In this document: piece after piece, positions 24,534 to 32,795 of the stretch | Layout: the number at the start of each line of letters is the position of its first letter | Position numbering within the stretch: the stretch's first letter is position 1 | NCBI GenBank assembly: GCA_031400455.1 | Contig: JANNPX010000028.1 | Location: 1 to 64,000 of the forward strand | Direction of reading: 5' to 3' | DNA from: JANXYW01 sp031400455 | GTDB taxonomy: Bacteria > Chloroflexota > Dehalococcoidia > DSTF01 > JACRBR01 | Length of the DNA stretch: 64,000 nucleotides | The notes under the pieces: model-generated | Seen by the model: the letters and a program-made list of their open reading frames with translations, nothing else | What the model was told of the DNA's origin: nothing | Databases searched by the model: none | Position numbers and translations under genes: made by a program

Positions 24534-25289
24534 ATGCCAGTCATCCACTGCGTCTGCGGCCATCGGCTCGACTGCGCTGATGACGCCGCGCTGTTTGCTG
24601 CGTATCGCTCGCATTCCGACGGCGCGCACGCCGATCTCGGCATCACCGACGCGGACATTTTCAAAACCGTTGCCGCGGCCGCGCGCATGACGCGGTGGGA
24701 CGGCATGACGAAGCCACTGGGCGGCGCGATCGAGATCCGTCCGCTGACGCCGGCCCGCTGCGACGACTTTCTGCGATTCTTCGACCGCGACGCCTTTCAG
24801 GACAACCCCGATTGGGCCGGGTGCTACTGCCTGTTCTATCAGTACACCGGTGATGATTGGGACGCTGCCACGCCGGAACAGAATCGCGCGAAGAAGGAAG
24901 CGCTGATCACGCGCGGCGAAGCACACGGCTACCTCGCGTACCTCGACGGCGCGCCGGTCGGCTGGTGCCACGCCGCGCCGCGTTCGACGCTGCCTGGCCT
25001 AGACCGCGTCCCCGAGTTCTCCTGCGATGGCGATCCGGCGGCGGTCGGCGCCATCGTGTGTTTCAACATCGCCGCGCCGTATCGCGGTCAGGGCCTCGCG
25101 GGGCGATTGCTCGATGCCGCCTGTAACGGACTGCGAGCAGACGGCTTCGCGATTGCCGAGGCGTACCCGGCACGGGTCGCGCGCTCCGAGGCCCGCAACT
25201 ACCATGGCCGACTCGAAATGTTCATCAACGCTGGGTTCACGATTTTGCGTGAGTCGGAACACTTCGCAGTTGTCCGTAAGGCGCTCTGA
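24534..25289 (+). CDS. GNAT acetyltransferase with N-terminal DUF1059-like domain
   Basis: 251 residues. The N-terminal ~55 residues carry two cysteines (CVCGHRLDC) and a helix-rich DUF1059-like pattern. The C-terminal GNAT domain has the acetyl-CoA loop PYRGQGLAGRLLD. Substrate unknown. Starts 7 bases after the preceding gene, probably in one operon with the XRE pair. Confidence 0.75.
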   Translation: MPVIHCVCGHRLDCADDAALFAAYRSHSDGAHADLGITDADIFKTVAAAARMTRWDGMTKPLGGAIEIRPLTPARCDDFLRFFDRDAFQDNPDWAGCYCLFYQYTGDDWDAATPEQNRAKKEALITRGEAHGYLAYLDGAPVGWCHAAPRSTLPGLDRVPEFSCDGDPAAVGAIVCFNIAAPYRGQGLAGRLLDAACNGLRADGFAIAEAYPARVARSEARNYHGRLEMFINAGFTILRESEHFAVVRKAL

Positions 25290-25390
25290 GACGGTTCGGA
25301 CCCGGTCTTGGCTGGTACTTCACTTCCAGGTACTGCATCCTTCCCGCGTCAGGACTCTGACAGGCCGCCTCTAACATTCAGGAGATCACC

Positions 25391-26299
25391 ATGAAGATGC
25401 CCGCACTCTCGCTCGCCGCCGTCGCCGGACGGCGTGTCGCCACGCTCGAGCTTGCACAGGAGATCGAGCGGCGTGGCTATAGCGGCATCTACTTGCCGAG
25501 CTTCGGCGATGCGATGGGGCTGGCCGTCGCGCTCGCGCTCAAGACCACGACGATCCCGTTCGGCACGACCGTGCAACCGATCTACCTGCGACAGCCGTCC
25601 GACTTTGCAGCCCAGGCCGCTTTTATCCACGAGGTGAGCGGCGGGCGGTTCCACTTCGGCATCGGTGTAACGCACGGGCCGGTACACCAGCGACTCGGCG
25701 TGGCGGTGGGCAGGCCGATCTCGGATATCCGCAACTTCGTGTCCGCCGTCCGCAAAGCGGGCGAGCAGGGCGCAGGCGAGCTGCCGCCTGTCGTTCTGGC
25801 AACGCTGCGACGCAAGATGGTCGAGCTGTCGGCTGAAATCGCTGAGGGCTGCGTCTGGGCGAACGGATCGCGGTCGCACATGCAGGCGTCGCTGGCGCAC
25901 CTGCCAGCCGCGAAGCGGGATGACGCGGCGTTCTACATCGGCGACATGATCCCGACGTGCATCTCGGACGATCGCGAGGCCGCGGCTGCCGTGATGCGCC
26001 GCACGCTCACGGGCTACGTGATGCTGCCGAACTACCGAAACTACTGGATCGAGGCGGGGTACGAGGACGAGATGCGGGCCATCGAGGCGGCGCAACTCGC
26101 CGGGGATGTTGCCAAGATCCCGGGGTTGATGTCCGGGAAGTGGCTGACGGATTGCACGCTTTACGGCACGGCTGCCGAGGTCCGCGAAGGCGTGGAGGCG
26201 TGGTACGCCGCGGGCGTGCGGACGCCCATCCTCGTCCCGTCGAGCGCGTCCGGGGGCCAGATGAAGGCGTTCGAGGAGATGTTTGCGGCGTTTGCGTAA
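25391..26299 (+). CDS. LLM-class flavin/F420-dependent oxidoreductase
   Basis: 302 residues with AGGAG about 9 bases before the ATG. LELAQEIERRGYSGIYLPSFGD, TTTIPFGTTVQPIY and VSGGRFHFGIGVTHG are the barrel strands of the luciferase-like superfamily, closest in style to F420-dependent methylenetetrahydromethanopterin-reductase-like enzymes. Substrate unknown. Precedes an acyl-CoA dehydrogenase on the same strand but is separated by a tandem repeat. Confidence 0.85.
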   Translation: MKMPALSLAAVAGRRVATLELAQEIERRGYSGIYLPSFGDAMGLAVALALKTTTIPFGTTVQPIYLRQPSDFAAQAAFIHEVSGGRFHFGIGVTHGPVHQRLGVAVGRPISDIRNFVSAVRKAGEQGAGELPPVVLATLRRKMVELSAEIAEGCVWANGSRSHMQASLAHLPAAKRDDAAFYIGDMIPTCISDDREAAAAVMRRTLTGYVMLPNYRNYWIEAGYEDEMRAIEAAQLAGDVAKIPGLMSGKWLTDCTLYGTAAEVREGVEAWYAAGVRTPILVPSSASGGQMKAFEEMFAAFA

Positions 26300-26342
26300 G
26301 GGTAGCCTCAGCCGCGCTCACGCCGTAGAATCATTTGGCAAC

Positions 26343-26410
26343 GGCGAAACGATTTCGACGGCGACACGATTTCGCCGGCGAACCGATTCTGACCGCGAAA
26401 CGATTTCGGT
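26343..26410. repeat. Four tandem 17-bp repeats upstream of acyl-CoA dehydrogenase gene
   Basis: Units start at 26343, 26360, 26377 and 26394, of the form GGCGAAACGATTTCGAC, with 2-5 changes between copies. Each contains the near-palindrome CGAAACGATTTCG. There are no spacers, so it is not a CRISPR array. It ends 43 bases before the gene start and could be a multi-site operator. A single similar unit lies near 52339. Confidence 0.75.
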
Positions 26411-26453
26411 CGCCCGGAGACACAGCTCCACGGCCGCTAGCGGAGGCATCATC

Positions 26454-27686
26454 ATGGAATTCAACGACTCTCCCGAAGAGGCCAGCTGGCGCAAGGAAGT
26501 GCATGACTTCCTCGAGAAGGAGTTCCCGCCCGAGTTCCGCGCGCGCGGCCCGCGGCGCGGGCCTGGTGCTGGCGGCGGTGGTAGCGAACCGTCTGAAGAA
26601 GGCGAAGGGCTCTTCCGCGGACCGAACGAAGGCGACCCGATGAAGCGCTGGCGCACGGCGCTCTCGTCTCGCGGATGGGTCGCGCCGGCATGGCCGAAGG
26701 AATACGGCGGCTCCGGACTCGACACGAAGAAGCAGTTCATCATGAACGAAGAGTTCGCCGAGTTCGGCGCGATGAACGTCGGAGGCTTCGGCGTCATGAT
26801 GTTCGGCCCGACGCTCATCGTGCACGGGACCGACGATCAGAAGAAGGAGCACCTGCCTGGCATCCTCGACGGCAGCACGCAGTGGTGCCAGGGTTGGTCG
26901 GAGCCGAACGCGGGCTCGGACGTCGCATCTGTGCAGACGCGGGCGATCCGCGACGGTGACGATTACGTCATCAACGGCCAGAAGATCTGGACGACGGGCG
27001 CACAGTTTGCCGACATGATGTACATGCTCGCGCGCACGGACCCGGACGCGCCGAAGCACCGCGGCATCAGCTACTTCATGCTCGATATGAAGGCGCCGGG
27101 CGTCACCGTCCGTCCTCTGATGACGATGGCCGGCAGCGCCGTCTTCAACGAAGTCTTCTTCGAGAACGTGCGAGTGCCCGCCCGCAACCGGCTGGGCGAA
27201 GAGAACCGCGGCTGGTACATCGGCACGACTACGCTGGACTTCGAGCGCTCGTCGATCGGCTCCGCCGTGGGCATCCGCAAGCAGCTGGAAGGCATCATGC
27301 GCTTCGCGAAGGATCACCCCGAAGTCTCACCCGGTTCCGGCAAGCACTCGACGCAGATTGCGATGGCCGACCGCTGGATCGAAGCGTTGGTCGCGCGGAT
27401 GATGTCGTACCGCGTCGTCAGCATGCAGAACGCTGGTCTCATCCCGAACCACGAAGCATCGATGTGCAAGCTCTTCACATCGGAAATGGGCCAGAGGATC
27501 GCCGCGCTCGGCATGAAGCTCACCGGCATGTACGGCACGATCCTTGGCGGCGCTCCGCAGTACTCGGCCGCGGGCCGCTATGGCATGGGCTATGTCGCCG
27601 CCGTGTCGTCGACGATCGCGGGCGGGACGAGCGAGATTCAGCGCAACATCATGGCTCAGCGCGGGCTGGGGTTGCCGCGCGACTAG
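26454..27686 (+). CDS. Acyl-CoA dehydrogenase
   Basis: 410 residues. The start has GGAGG 8 bases upstream. Family motifs include WCQGWSEPNAGSDVASVQT and GGTSEIQRNIMAQRGLGLPR-like C-terminus. It has a Gly-rich insert near residues 35-55 (RRGPGAGGGGSEPSEEG) that the 3080 paralogue lacks. It should dehydrogenate an acyl-CoA with FAD. It may be controlled through the tandem repeats in its leader. Confidence 0.9.
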   Translation: MEFNDSPEEASWRKEVHDFLEKEFPPEFRARGPRRGPGAGGGGSEPSEEGEGLFRGPNEGDPMKRWRTALSSRGWVAPAWPKEYGGSGLDTKKQFIMNEEFAEFGAMNVGGFGVMMFGPTLIVHGTDDQKKEHLPGILDGSTQWCQGWSEPNAGSDVASVQTRAIRDGDDYVINGQKIWTTGAQFADMMYMLARTDPDAPKHRGISYFMLDMKAPGVTVRPLMTMAGSAVFNEVFFENVRVPARNRLGEENRGWYIGTTTLDFERSSIGSAVGIRKQLEGIMRFAKDHPEVSPGSGKHSTQIAMADRWIEALVARMMSYRVVSMQNAGLIPNHEASMCKLFTSEMGQRIAALGMKLTGMYGTILGGAPQYSAAGRYGMGYVAAVSSTIAGGTSEIQRNIMAQRGLGLPRD

Positions 27687-27714
27687 AATCGCACGAATCG
27701 AAGATGTCGAGATG

Positions 27715-27740
27715 GGCCGGGCACGCATGCCCGGCCTGTT
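27715..27740 (+). terminator. Terminator after acyl-CoA dehydrogenase
   Basis: 8-bp perfect stem GGCCGGGC / GCCCGGCC with loop ACGCAT, followed by TGTTCGTTCT. It lies 29 bases after the stop codon and in the convergent gap before the SDR gene. Confidence 0.7.
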
Positions 27741-27794
27741 CGTTCTCCGTACCCGTCGTGCCCTGTGTTCCCAGCCGCAATGTCCGGACGATTG

Positions 27795-28616
27795 CTATCC
27801 TCGCGGGTGCTGTTGCGCGCCCGGGGTGCCCGACGTGACCGGCAGCGTGATCGGCGGGTCTACTACGCGGCGCGTGTCGCCGAGCGTGATGCCCATGACG
27901 ACGCCTGCGGCATCGTCGTCGCGGATGAGGTCGTAGACGGCTTCCGCGATCTCCTCAGCAGCCAGCATGGGCATCGCGCTGATCTGCTTCTCTGCGGCGT
28001 CGCGGGCCTCGCCGGTAAGGGTGGTGATGCCGGAGGTGACGAGCGGAGTGCGGACAACCGCCGGGCAGACGCAGTTCACGCGGATGTTCATCTCCGCCTT
28101 GAGGTTGATGAGCGCGCGCGTCAGGCCGACAACGCCGTGCTTCGCCGCGGCGTAGACGGGATCCTGCTGGAATCCGAACAGGCCTGCCAGCGACGCCGTC
28201 GAGATGATGACGCCGCCACCGCGTGCCTTCAGTTGCGGAATGGCCTGGCGCGTACCTTCGATGACGGCGTTCAGGTCGATTTCTACCGTGCGGCGCCATT
28301 TGTCCTCGGCGCAGTCGGGGAAACGCGGCTGGCCCGTCGTCACGCCGGCATTGTTGTAGAGGATGTCGAAGCCGCCATACGTCTTATCTGCGAACGCGAA
28401 CATCGCCACGAGGTCGGATGTCTTCGTGACGTCGACCTTTATCGCCGCTGCTTTGCCGCCCGCTTGTTCGACCATCGCGACGGTTTCGCGAGCGCCGTCC
28501 TCGTTCCAGTCGGCTACGACGATCGACACGCCTTCGCGCGCGAGGCGCAGCGACGTGGCTCGTCCGATGCCGGATCCAGCGCCGGTGATGATGGCGATCT
28601 TGCCGTCGAGTTTCAT
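27795..28616 (-). CDS. Short-chain dehydrogenase/reductase
   Basis: 273 residues from the ATG at 28616 with GAGGAG upstream. The NAD(P)-binding TGAGSGIG, NNAG, the active-site Ser in STASLAG and YAAAKHG (Y-x3-K) are all present. An Asp/Asn after beta2 (VVADWNED) suggests NAD+ preference. Oxidises or reduces an unknown hydroxy or keto substrate. Lies between two terminators, so it is a single-gene unit. Confidence 0.9.
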   Translation of the reverse strand: MKLDGKIAIITGAGSGIGRATSLRLAREGVSIVVADWNEDGARETVAMVEQAGGKAAAIKVDVTKTSDLVAMFAFADKTYGGFDILYNNAGVTTGQPRFPDCAEDKWRRTVEIDLNAVIEGTRQAIPQLKARGGGVIISTASLAGLFGFQQDPVYAAAKHGVVGLTRALINLKAEMNIRVNCVCPAVVRTPLVTSGITTLTGEARDAAEKQISAMPMLAAEEIAEAVYDLIRDDDAAGVVMGITLGDTRRVVDPPITLPVTSGTPGAQQHPRG

Positions 28617-28637
28617 TGGGTGACTCCTCGGTTCCTT

Positions 28638-28657
28638 AACCACAGATTTCACAGATT
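28638..28657. repeat. Dispersed intergenic repeat, CACAGATTTCACAGATT type
   Basis: AACCACAGATTTCACAGATT, 20 bases, upstream of the SDR gene. Same family as 8367, 32621 and 33767. Confidence 0.55.
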
Positions 28658-28716
28658 GACACACATGGGATTGGAAGACGAATTGGTTTTGAGAATTGGC
28701 GACTCGGTTGACGGAT

Positions 28717-28755
28717 CACCCGTGGCCCGGCGGGAATACCACCGGGCCACGGGTG
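28717..28755. terminator. Large perfect hairpin downstream of LLM gene
   Basis: 14-bp perfect stem CACCCGTGGCCCGG / CCGGGCCACGGGTG with an 11-base loop, 21 bases beyond the stop of the 28777 gene. No T-run follows on either strand, so it may act as an mRNA 3' stabiliser or a factor-assisted terminator. Confidence 0.6.
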
Positions 28756-28776
28756 TGCCTCAGGAGTTCGTCTGCG

Positions 28777-30096
28777 CTAGCGAACCGCCGCAGCTTCCGC
28801 TTCGGCGTCGAAGCGGGCGACGATCTCGCGCATCTTGCTGAACTCGGCCATGCGGCGCTTCGCTTCCTCGGGCAGATTCTCCGTGTCGATCTGGGCGATG
28901 TTGTAGCCGTACGACTCGAACGACGGGATGTCCGCATCCTTCATCTGGGCCGCGTTTGCCTTGCGGGCCATTGCGGCTTCTATGAACGGCGCGAGTTCTT
29001 CGTTCTTCTTGCGGACGCGCGCTTCTTCTTCGGCCTTGAATTCCGGCATGACTTCCTTCGCGAAGAGGCTCAGGTCCTCGCAGATGTTCTCGTGCAGGTT
29101 GTTGCCGCCCTGCTGGATGAACACGGCCTGGTCGACGCCGGCGTCCGCGAACTTGCGCAGATGCTCGCGGAGCTGCTTCGGTGTGCCGATGCCACCTGCG
29201 CCACCGCCGAGCGCGGCCAGTCCGATCTCATCGCGGACGGCTTCGTAGCGCTCCCAGATGTTCGTGCGGCCGGGCTTGTGCTTGCCGAAGCCGTAGAAGT
29301 GGCCGAGGGCGAACTGGAAGAAGCGGAAGCCGTCCGTGCCGCGGCGCAGCGCCTCCTCCTCATTCGGGTGGCACGAGAAGCTCGAGACCATCGCGATGTT
29401 CGGGTTGACGGCGTGGCCAATCGGCACGCACTCCTTCTTGAACGTCTCGTAGTAGTCGTCGACCCAATGCTTCGCCTCGGCGGGGTCGACGAAGGCGAAC
29501 GTCAGCGCGCCTAGCCCGAGCTGGGCGGCGAGGTGGATGGTGTCGCGGTTCGAGCACGCGACCCACATGGGCGGGTGCGGCTTCTGCACCGGCTTCGGAA
29601 CGACGTTGCGCACGGGCATCGAGAAGTACTTGCCCTGGAAGCCCGGATACGGGTCCATCGCCATCATGTTCGCGACCTGCTCGACGGCTTCGCGCCACAT
29701 CGCCCGGCGCTCGGCGGGGTTGATGCCGAAGCCTTCGAGCTCCGAACGGCTGGCGGATTCGCCCGTGCCGAAGTCAACGCGACCGTTCGAGACGAGATCG
29801 AGCGTCGCAATGCGCTCCGCGATACGCGCCGGCTGGTTGTAGCCCGGCGGCATCAGCGTGATGCCGTGGCCGAGGCGGATGTTTTTCGTGCGCTGCGATG
29901 CGGCCGCGAGGAAGACTTCCGGAGCGGACGAGTGGGAATACTCTTCGAGGAAGTGGTGCTCGACTTCCCAAGCGTGGTCGATGCCGAGCTTATCGGCCAG
30001 CTCGACCTGGTCGAGTGCGTCCTGGAAGAGCTTGAGTTCCTTGCCCTCTGTCCATGGCTTTGGGAGCTGGTGCTCGTAGAAGATGCCGAATTTCAT
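28777..30096 (-). CDS. LLM-class flavin-dependent oxidoreductase (long form)
   Basis: 439 residues. The first ~370 residues are the luciferase-like barrel (MKFGIFYEHQLPKPWTEG, EHHFLEEYSHSSAPEVF, ARIAERIATLDLVSNGR) and closely resemble the 7257 enzyme. A ~70-residue C-terminal charged helical extension rich in Lys/Glu/Ala is extra. Downstream of two ferritin-like proteins and a ferredoxin on the same strand, which suggests one oxygenation pathway with this enzyme as FMN- or F420-dependent oxygenase. Confidence 0.88.
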   Translation of the reverse strand: MKFGIFYEHQLPKPWTEGKELKLFQDALDQVELADKLGIDHAWEVEHHFLEEYSHSSAPEVFLAAASQRTKNIRLGHGITLMPPGYNQPARIAERIATLDLVSNGRVDFGTGESASRSELEGFGINPAERRAMWREAVEQVANMMAMDPYPGFQGKYFSMPVRNVVPKPVQKPHPPMWVACSNRDTIHLAAQLGLGALTFAFVDPAEAKHWVDDYYETFKKECVPIGHAVNPNIAMVSSFSCHPNEEEALRRGTDGFRFFQFALGHFYGFGKHKPGRTNIWERYEAVRDEIGLAALGGGAGGIGTPKQLREHLRKFADAGVDQAVFIQQGGNNLHENICEDLSLFAKEVMPEFKAEEEARVRKKNEELAPFIEAAMARKANAAQMKDADIPSFESYGYNIAQIDTENLPEEAKRRMAEFSKMREIVARFDAEAEAAAVR

Positions 30097-30143
30097 GATG
30101 TTACTCCTTGTCCGCGTCCGGTTCGTATCGTCCGATACCGGCG

Positions 30144-30761
30144 CTATCGTCCTCCGGTGACGCCGCCCGACCTGATCAACAGGTCTTCAAGCTCCATCTG
30201 CCACTCGAGCGCCGCGCGGCGCTTTTCAGGCGTGTCGGCCAGCTCTTCGTAGATGGCCTGGCCCCAGCGCACGTGGCGCTCTTCTTCGAGCAGGATGTGG
30301 TCGAGGATGCGCACGGTCGGCGCGTCGCACACCGGGTCGGTGACCAGCACGTGGTGGCGGTAGTAGACCGCGAGGTGCGTCTTCAGCACGCGGTAGAGTC
30401 CGACCAACCGCAGCAGCTGGTCCGACTGCAGCTGCATCGTTTCGACGAATTTCAGGAACTGCTCGTTCGGGGGCTCCGCCTTGTTCGACCATGTGAACGT
30501 CGGCGGCACGTCGTGAGCCATCTGCTCGGTCACGCGCAGTTCCGGCAGACGCTGGCCGATCCAGAACGAGTGGATCGAGTCCTCATAGCAGTGCTCACCG
30601 AGCGCGAACTTCACCTTGATCGTGGGCGACGATGACGCCCAGCCGCTCGCCGTCGTCATGCAGACGTTCTCGGCGAACTTGTAGTGGATCAGCCGCCGCG
30701 CGCTCTCGTCGACGCCGAACGCGCCACCGACGGTCCGCGGATCGTATGCCAGTTCAGGCAT
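30144..30761 (-). CDS. Ferritin-like diiron protein
   Basis: 205 residues. Helices carry E/H pairs consistent with a diiron site: FALGEHCYEDSIHSFWIG and LLEEERHVRWGQAIYEEL (E-x-x-H). Its start overlaps the ferredoxin gene end by 8 bases. It may be a half or partner of the diiron protein at 31156, since only part of a canonical four-helix ligand set is obvious. The reaction is unknown. Confidence 0.65.
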   Translation of the reverse strand: MPELAYDPRTVGGAFGVDESARRLIHYKFAENVCMTTASGWASSSPTIKVKFALGEHCYEDSIHSFWIGQRLPELRVTEQMAHDVPPTFTWSNKAEPPNEQFLKFVETMQLQSDQLLRLVGLYRVLKTHLAVYYRHHVLVTDPVCDAPTVRILDHILLEEERHVRWGQAIYEELADTPEKRRAALEWQMELEDLLIRSGGVTGGR

Positions 30762-31089
30762 GGGGGTCTCCGATGCTTGCCAGCCGTGCGAGGGTGCGCG
30801 CGACTACGGCGTCGCGGTCCTGTTTCACCTTGCGCTGCTTCGCGGCGAATGTCTTCGCCTTAGTCCTCGCCGCATCGAGCAGAGCCGGCGCAACGTCATA
30901 TTCAGTGACAGGGTGGATGCAATTCACCGGGCAGATGGGCACGCAGATGCCGCAATCGATGCAGCCGTCCGGCTCCACGATGTGCGTGCGGTGTCCCGTC
31001 GCGAAGTACTTGATCGTTTCGGTCGGGCAGACGCGCCGGCACCAGCCGCAGTTGATGCAGGCCACGAGATCGATCGCCACTACCGCCAT
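30754..31089 (-). CDS. 2[4Fe-4S] ferredoxin
   Basis: 111 residues. Two complete cluster motifs, CINCGWCRRVCP and CIDCGICVPICP, are followed by a basic helical C-terminal extension of ~50 residues. It should pass electrons to the adjacent ferritin-like enzymes or the LLM monooxygenase. Its end overlaps the 30144 gene. Confidence 0.93.
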   Translation of the reverse strand: MAVVAIDLVACINCGWCRRVCPTETIKYFATGHRTHIVEPDGCIDCGICVPICPVNCIHPVTEYDVAPALLDAARTKAKTFAAKQRKVKQDRDAVVARTLARLASIGDPHA

Positions 31090-31155
31090 GCTAGCCCCTG
31101 CGTCACGGGGCCGCGCCCCACTCGATCTTTGCGTGCTCTGCGTTCTGCGGTGAAC

Positions 31156-31977
31156 TTACCCCAGTGCAGCCGTGGCGCGCGTCATCTCTTCGGCGAAGAA
31201 CTCTTTCAGTTCGGCGCTCTGCTCGCCGCTGAGCCGCGCGCGGAAGCCTTCGGCCATCGCGTGCACGCGCAGTGCTTTTGCTTCTTCCTGAGGCTTGCCT
31301 TCGGTCAGTTCCTTGACGAAGTAGTCGCCGATGGCGGTGTGCGTGACCTCGTCCGCCCAGTTGTAGTCGTAGCAGTGCGCCATGAGCGAATCGCCGATCT
31401 TCTCGGCGACGGCGGATGTCTCCTGGAACAGCGTCAGCGCTCCACCTTCGAGCGACACGTTTGTCATCGAGAGACTGACGACCGGGTCGCGGAGAAGAGC
31501 CTCCACAGCGTTCGGCGAGCCGAGCGCTTCGGTCAGCGGGCCGGACGGCGCCACGCCGGGAGGCGGCGCGGCGCCGGCGAGCGTGTCCGGGTACTCGCCG
31601 ATCTCGCCTCCGTACGATTCGATCAGACCGATGGCGAGCCATGCGTGGCGTACTTCGTCCCACGTTTGTCGCGCCATCGCCATGATCAAGGTCTGCGGCA
31701 CCGGCCACTCCTGCCACTCAACCACTTTGCGGCTGAAGGCATCGATGCCGGCGAATTCCGCGCTGGCGATGCCGCTGACCATCGCCTTACGCAGCTCGAT
31801 GTTCTCGGGCTGCGCGCGCACCATCTCGCGCATGGTGACGAGATCCTGGTAGATGCTGTTGTCGCCGATCTTGGCGTCCAACTCGCGCTTCTCCTCATCC
31901 GAGATGTACATCGCGGGGCGATACGCGGGCTCGCGGCAGGACGGCGTCTGCCTGACCTTCTCGATAAATGCGCTCAT
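31156..31977 (-). CDS. Ferritin-like diiron protein, probable oxygenase component
   Basis: 273 residues with AAGGAG before the ATG. Two half-sites are visible: SAEFAGIDAFSRK with TWDEVRHAWLAIGL (E-x-x-H), and a second set GGALTLFQETS with DEVTHTAIGD (E-x-x-H). That gives the four helices of a diiron carboxylate site. It is the first gene of a minus-strand run with ferredoxin, a second ferritin-like protein and LLM enzyme. Expressed from a promoter that overlaps that of marR. Confidence 0.75.
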   Translation of the reverse strand: MSAFIEKVRQTPSCREPAYRPAMYISDEEKRELDAKIGDNSIYQDLVTMREMVRAQPENIELRKAMVSGIASAEFAGIDAFSRKVVEWQEWPVPQTLIMAMARQTWDEVRHAWLAIGLIESYGGEIGEYPDTLAGAAPPPGVAPSGPLTEALGSPNAVEALLRDPVVSLSMTNVSLEGGALTLFQETSAVAEKIGDSLMAHCYDYNWADEVTHTAIGDYFVKELTEGKPQEEAKALRVHAMAEGFRARLSGEQSAELKEFFAEEMTRATAALG

Positions 31978-32009
31978 GTTCGTCTCCTTCTCGGGCTCTT
32001 TTCGCCCTG

Positions 32010-32068
32010 TTGAAAGATCGACCGTGAATCGACTATACTCCCGTCAGATTGCTTTTGTAAAGGGCAAA
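32010..32068. promoter_or_regulatory. Overlapping divergent promoters with MarR-type operator
   Basis: Plus strand: TTGAAA (32010-32015), 18 bases, TATACT (32034-32039) for the marR gene. Minus strand: TTTACA (32061-32056), 18 bases, TATAGT (32037-32032) for the diiron operon. The -10 boxes overlap. An imperfect inverted repeat TTGCTTTTG...AAAGGGCAA (32050-32068) covers the minus -35 box and lies just downstream of the plus -10, so one bound MarR dimer could control both directions. Confidence 0.7.
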
Positions 32069-32092
32069 TATTCAAGACAGGGCAAGGATCCC

Positions 32093-32608
32093 GTGGTACA
32101 GCAGCAGGACATCGAAACGCGCGACCTTGCCGACGTGCTCGGGATCACAGACCCGGCGCGAATGGAGAAGCTCAACCATGTCGCGCGCGGATACAGCGAC
32201 GCCGTGGGGATCATCGATGCGCTTCGCATCCAGGGCTGGTCCGAAGATGGGCTGACGATCCCGCAGATGCGCCTGCTCTGGTCGCTGCGCGATGAGGACG
32301 GGCTGCCGGTCGGCGCGCTCGCGGAGCAGCTCGGCGTCAACCCGTCGACGATCACGGGCCACGTCGACCGCCTCGTGCGCCAGGACCTCGTCCGGCGCGA
32401 GGAGGATCCCGACGACCGCCGCATCGTCCGCAATTTCCTGACGGACACCGGCGCGATCACCGTCAACGCGCTGCGGCGCATTGTCGGCGCGTACTTCTTC
32501 AACATCATCAAGCGGCTGGACGACGAGCAGCTCGTCCGGCTGGCTAGTTCGCTCGACGATCTGAACCGGGCCGCCGCGGAAGCGCGCGCGGAGGCGAACG
32601 CCTCCTAG
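32093..32608 (+). CDS. MarR-family transcriptional regulator
   Basis: 171 residues from the GTG at 32093 (AAGGA upstream). The frame is open further 5' but would cross the promoter. The winged helix is clear: LTIPQMRLLWSLRDEDGLPV, ALAEQLGVNPSTITGHVDRL (recognition helix) and RREEDPDDRRIVRNFLTD (wing). It probably represses the divergent diiron/ferredoxin/LLM genes and itself, relieved by a small ligand such as the pathway substrate. Confidence 0.88.
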   Translation: MVQQQDIETRDLADVLGITDPARMEKLNHVARGYSDAVGIIDALRIQGWSEDGLTIPQMRLLWSLRDEDGLPVGALAEQLGVNPSTITGHVDRLVRQDLVRREEDPDDRRIVRNFLTDTGAITVNALRRIVGAYFFNIIKRLDDEQLVRLASSLDDLNRAAAEARAEANAS

Positions 32609-32620
32609 GGTCCTACCGGA

Positions 32621-32650
32621 AACCACAGATTTCACCGATCTCACAGATTT
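32621..32650. repeat. Dispersed intergenic repeat, CACAGATT type
   Basis: AACCACAGATTTCACCGATC followed by TCACAGATTT, then similar cacagagg words to 32695. The intergenic stretch 32609-32795 holds this and nothing else I can support. Confidence 0.55.
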
Positions 32651-32795
32651 TTGGGCTCCCATTATTGGTCCACAGAGGACAACTGAGTTCACAGAGGATC
32701 GGGGGCATTTGTCCCTTTTCTGATTTAGTTATGTCGTGCTGGTCGTATCTAAAAACAATCCCGTTTCGCAAAATCGATGTTTTCGGCGGGTGGCT

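Noticed and set aside
26343..26410. CRISPR array
   Set aside because: The four units are directly adjacent with no spacers, and no cas gene is in the window.
27765..28841. A 358-codon plus-strand frame opposite the SDR gene
   Set aside because: The minus strand encodes a complete SDR with all active-site residues and a good ribosome-binding site.
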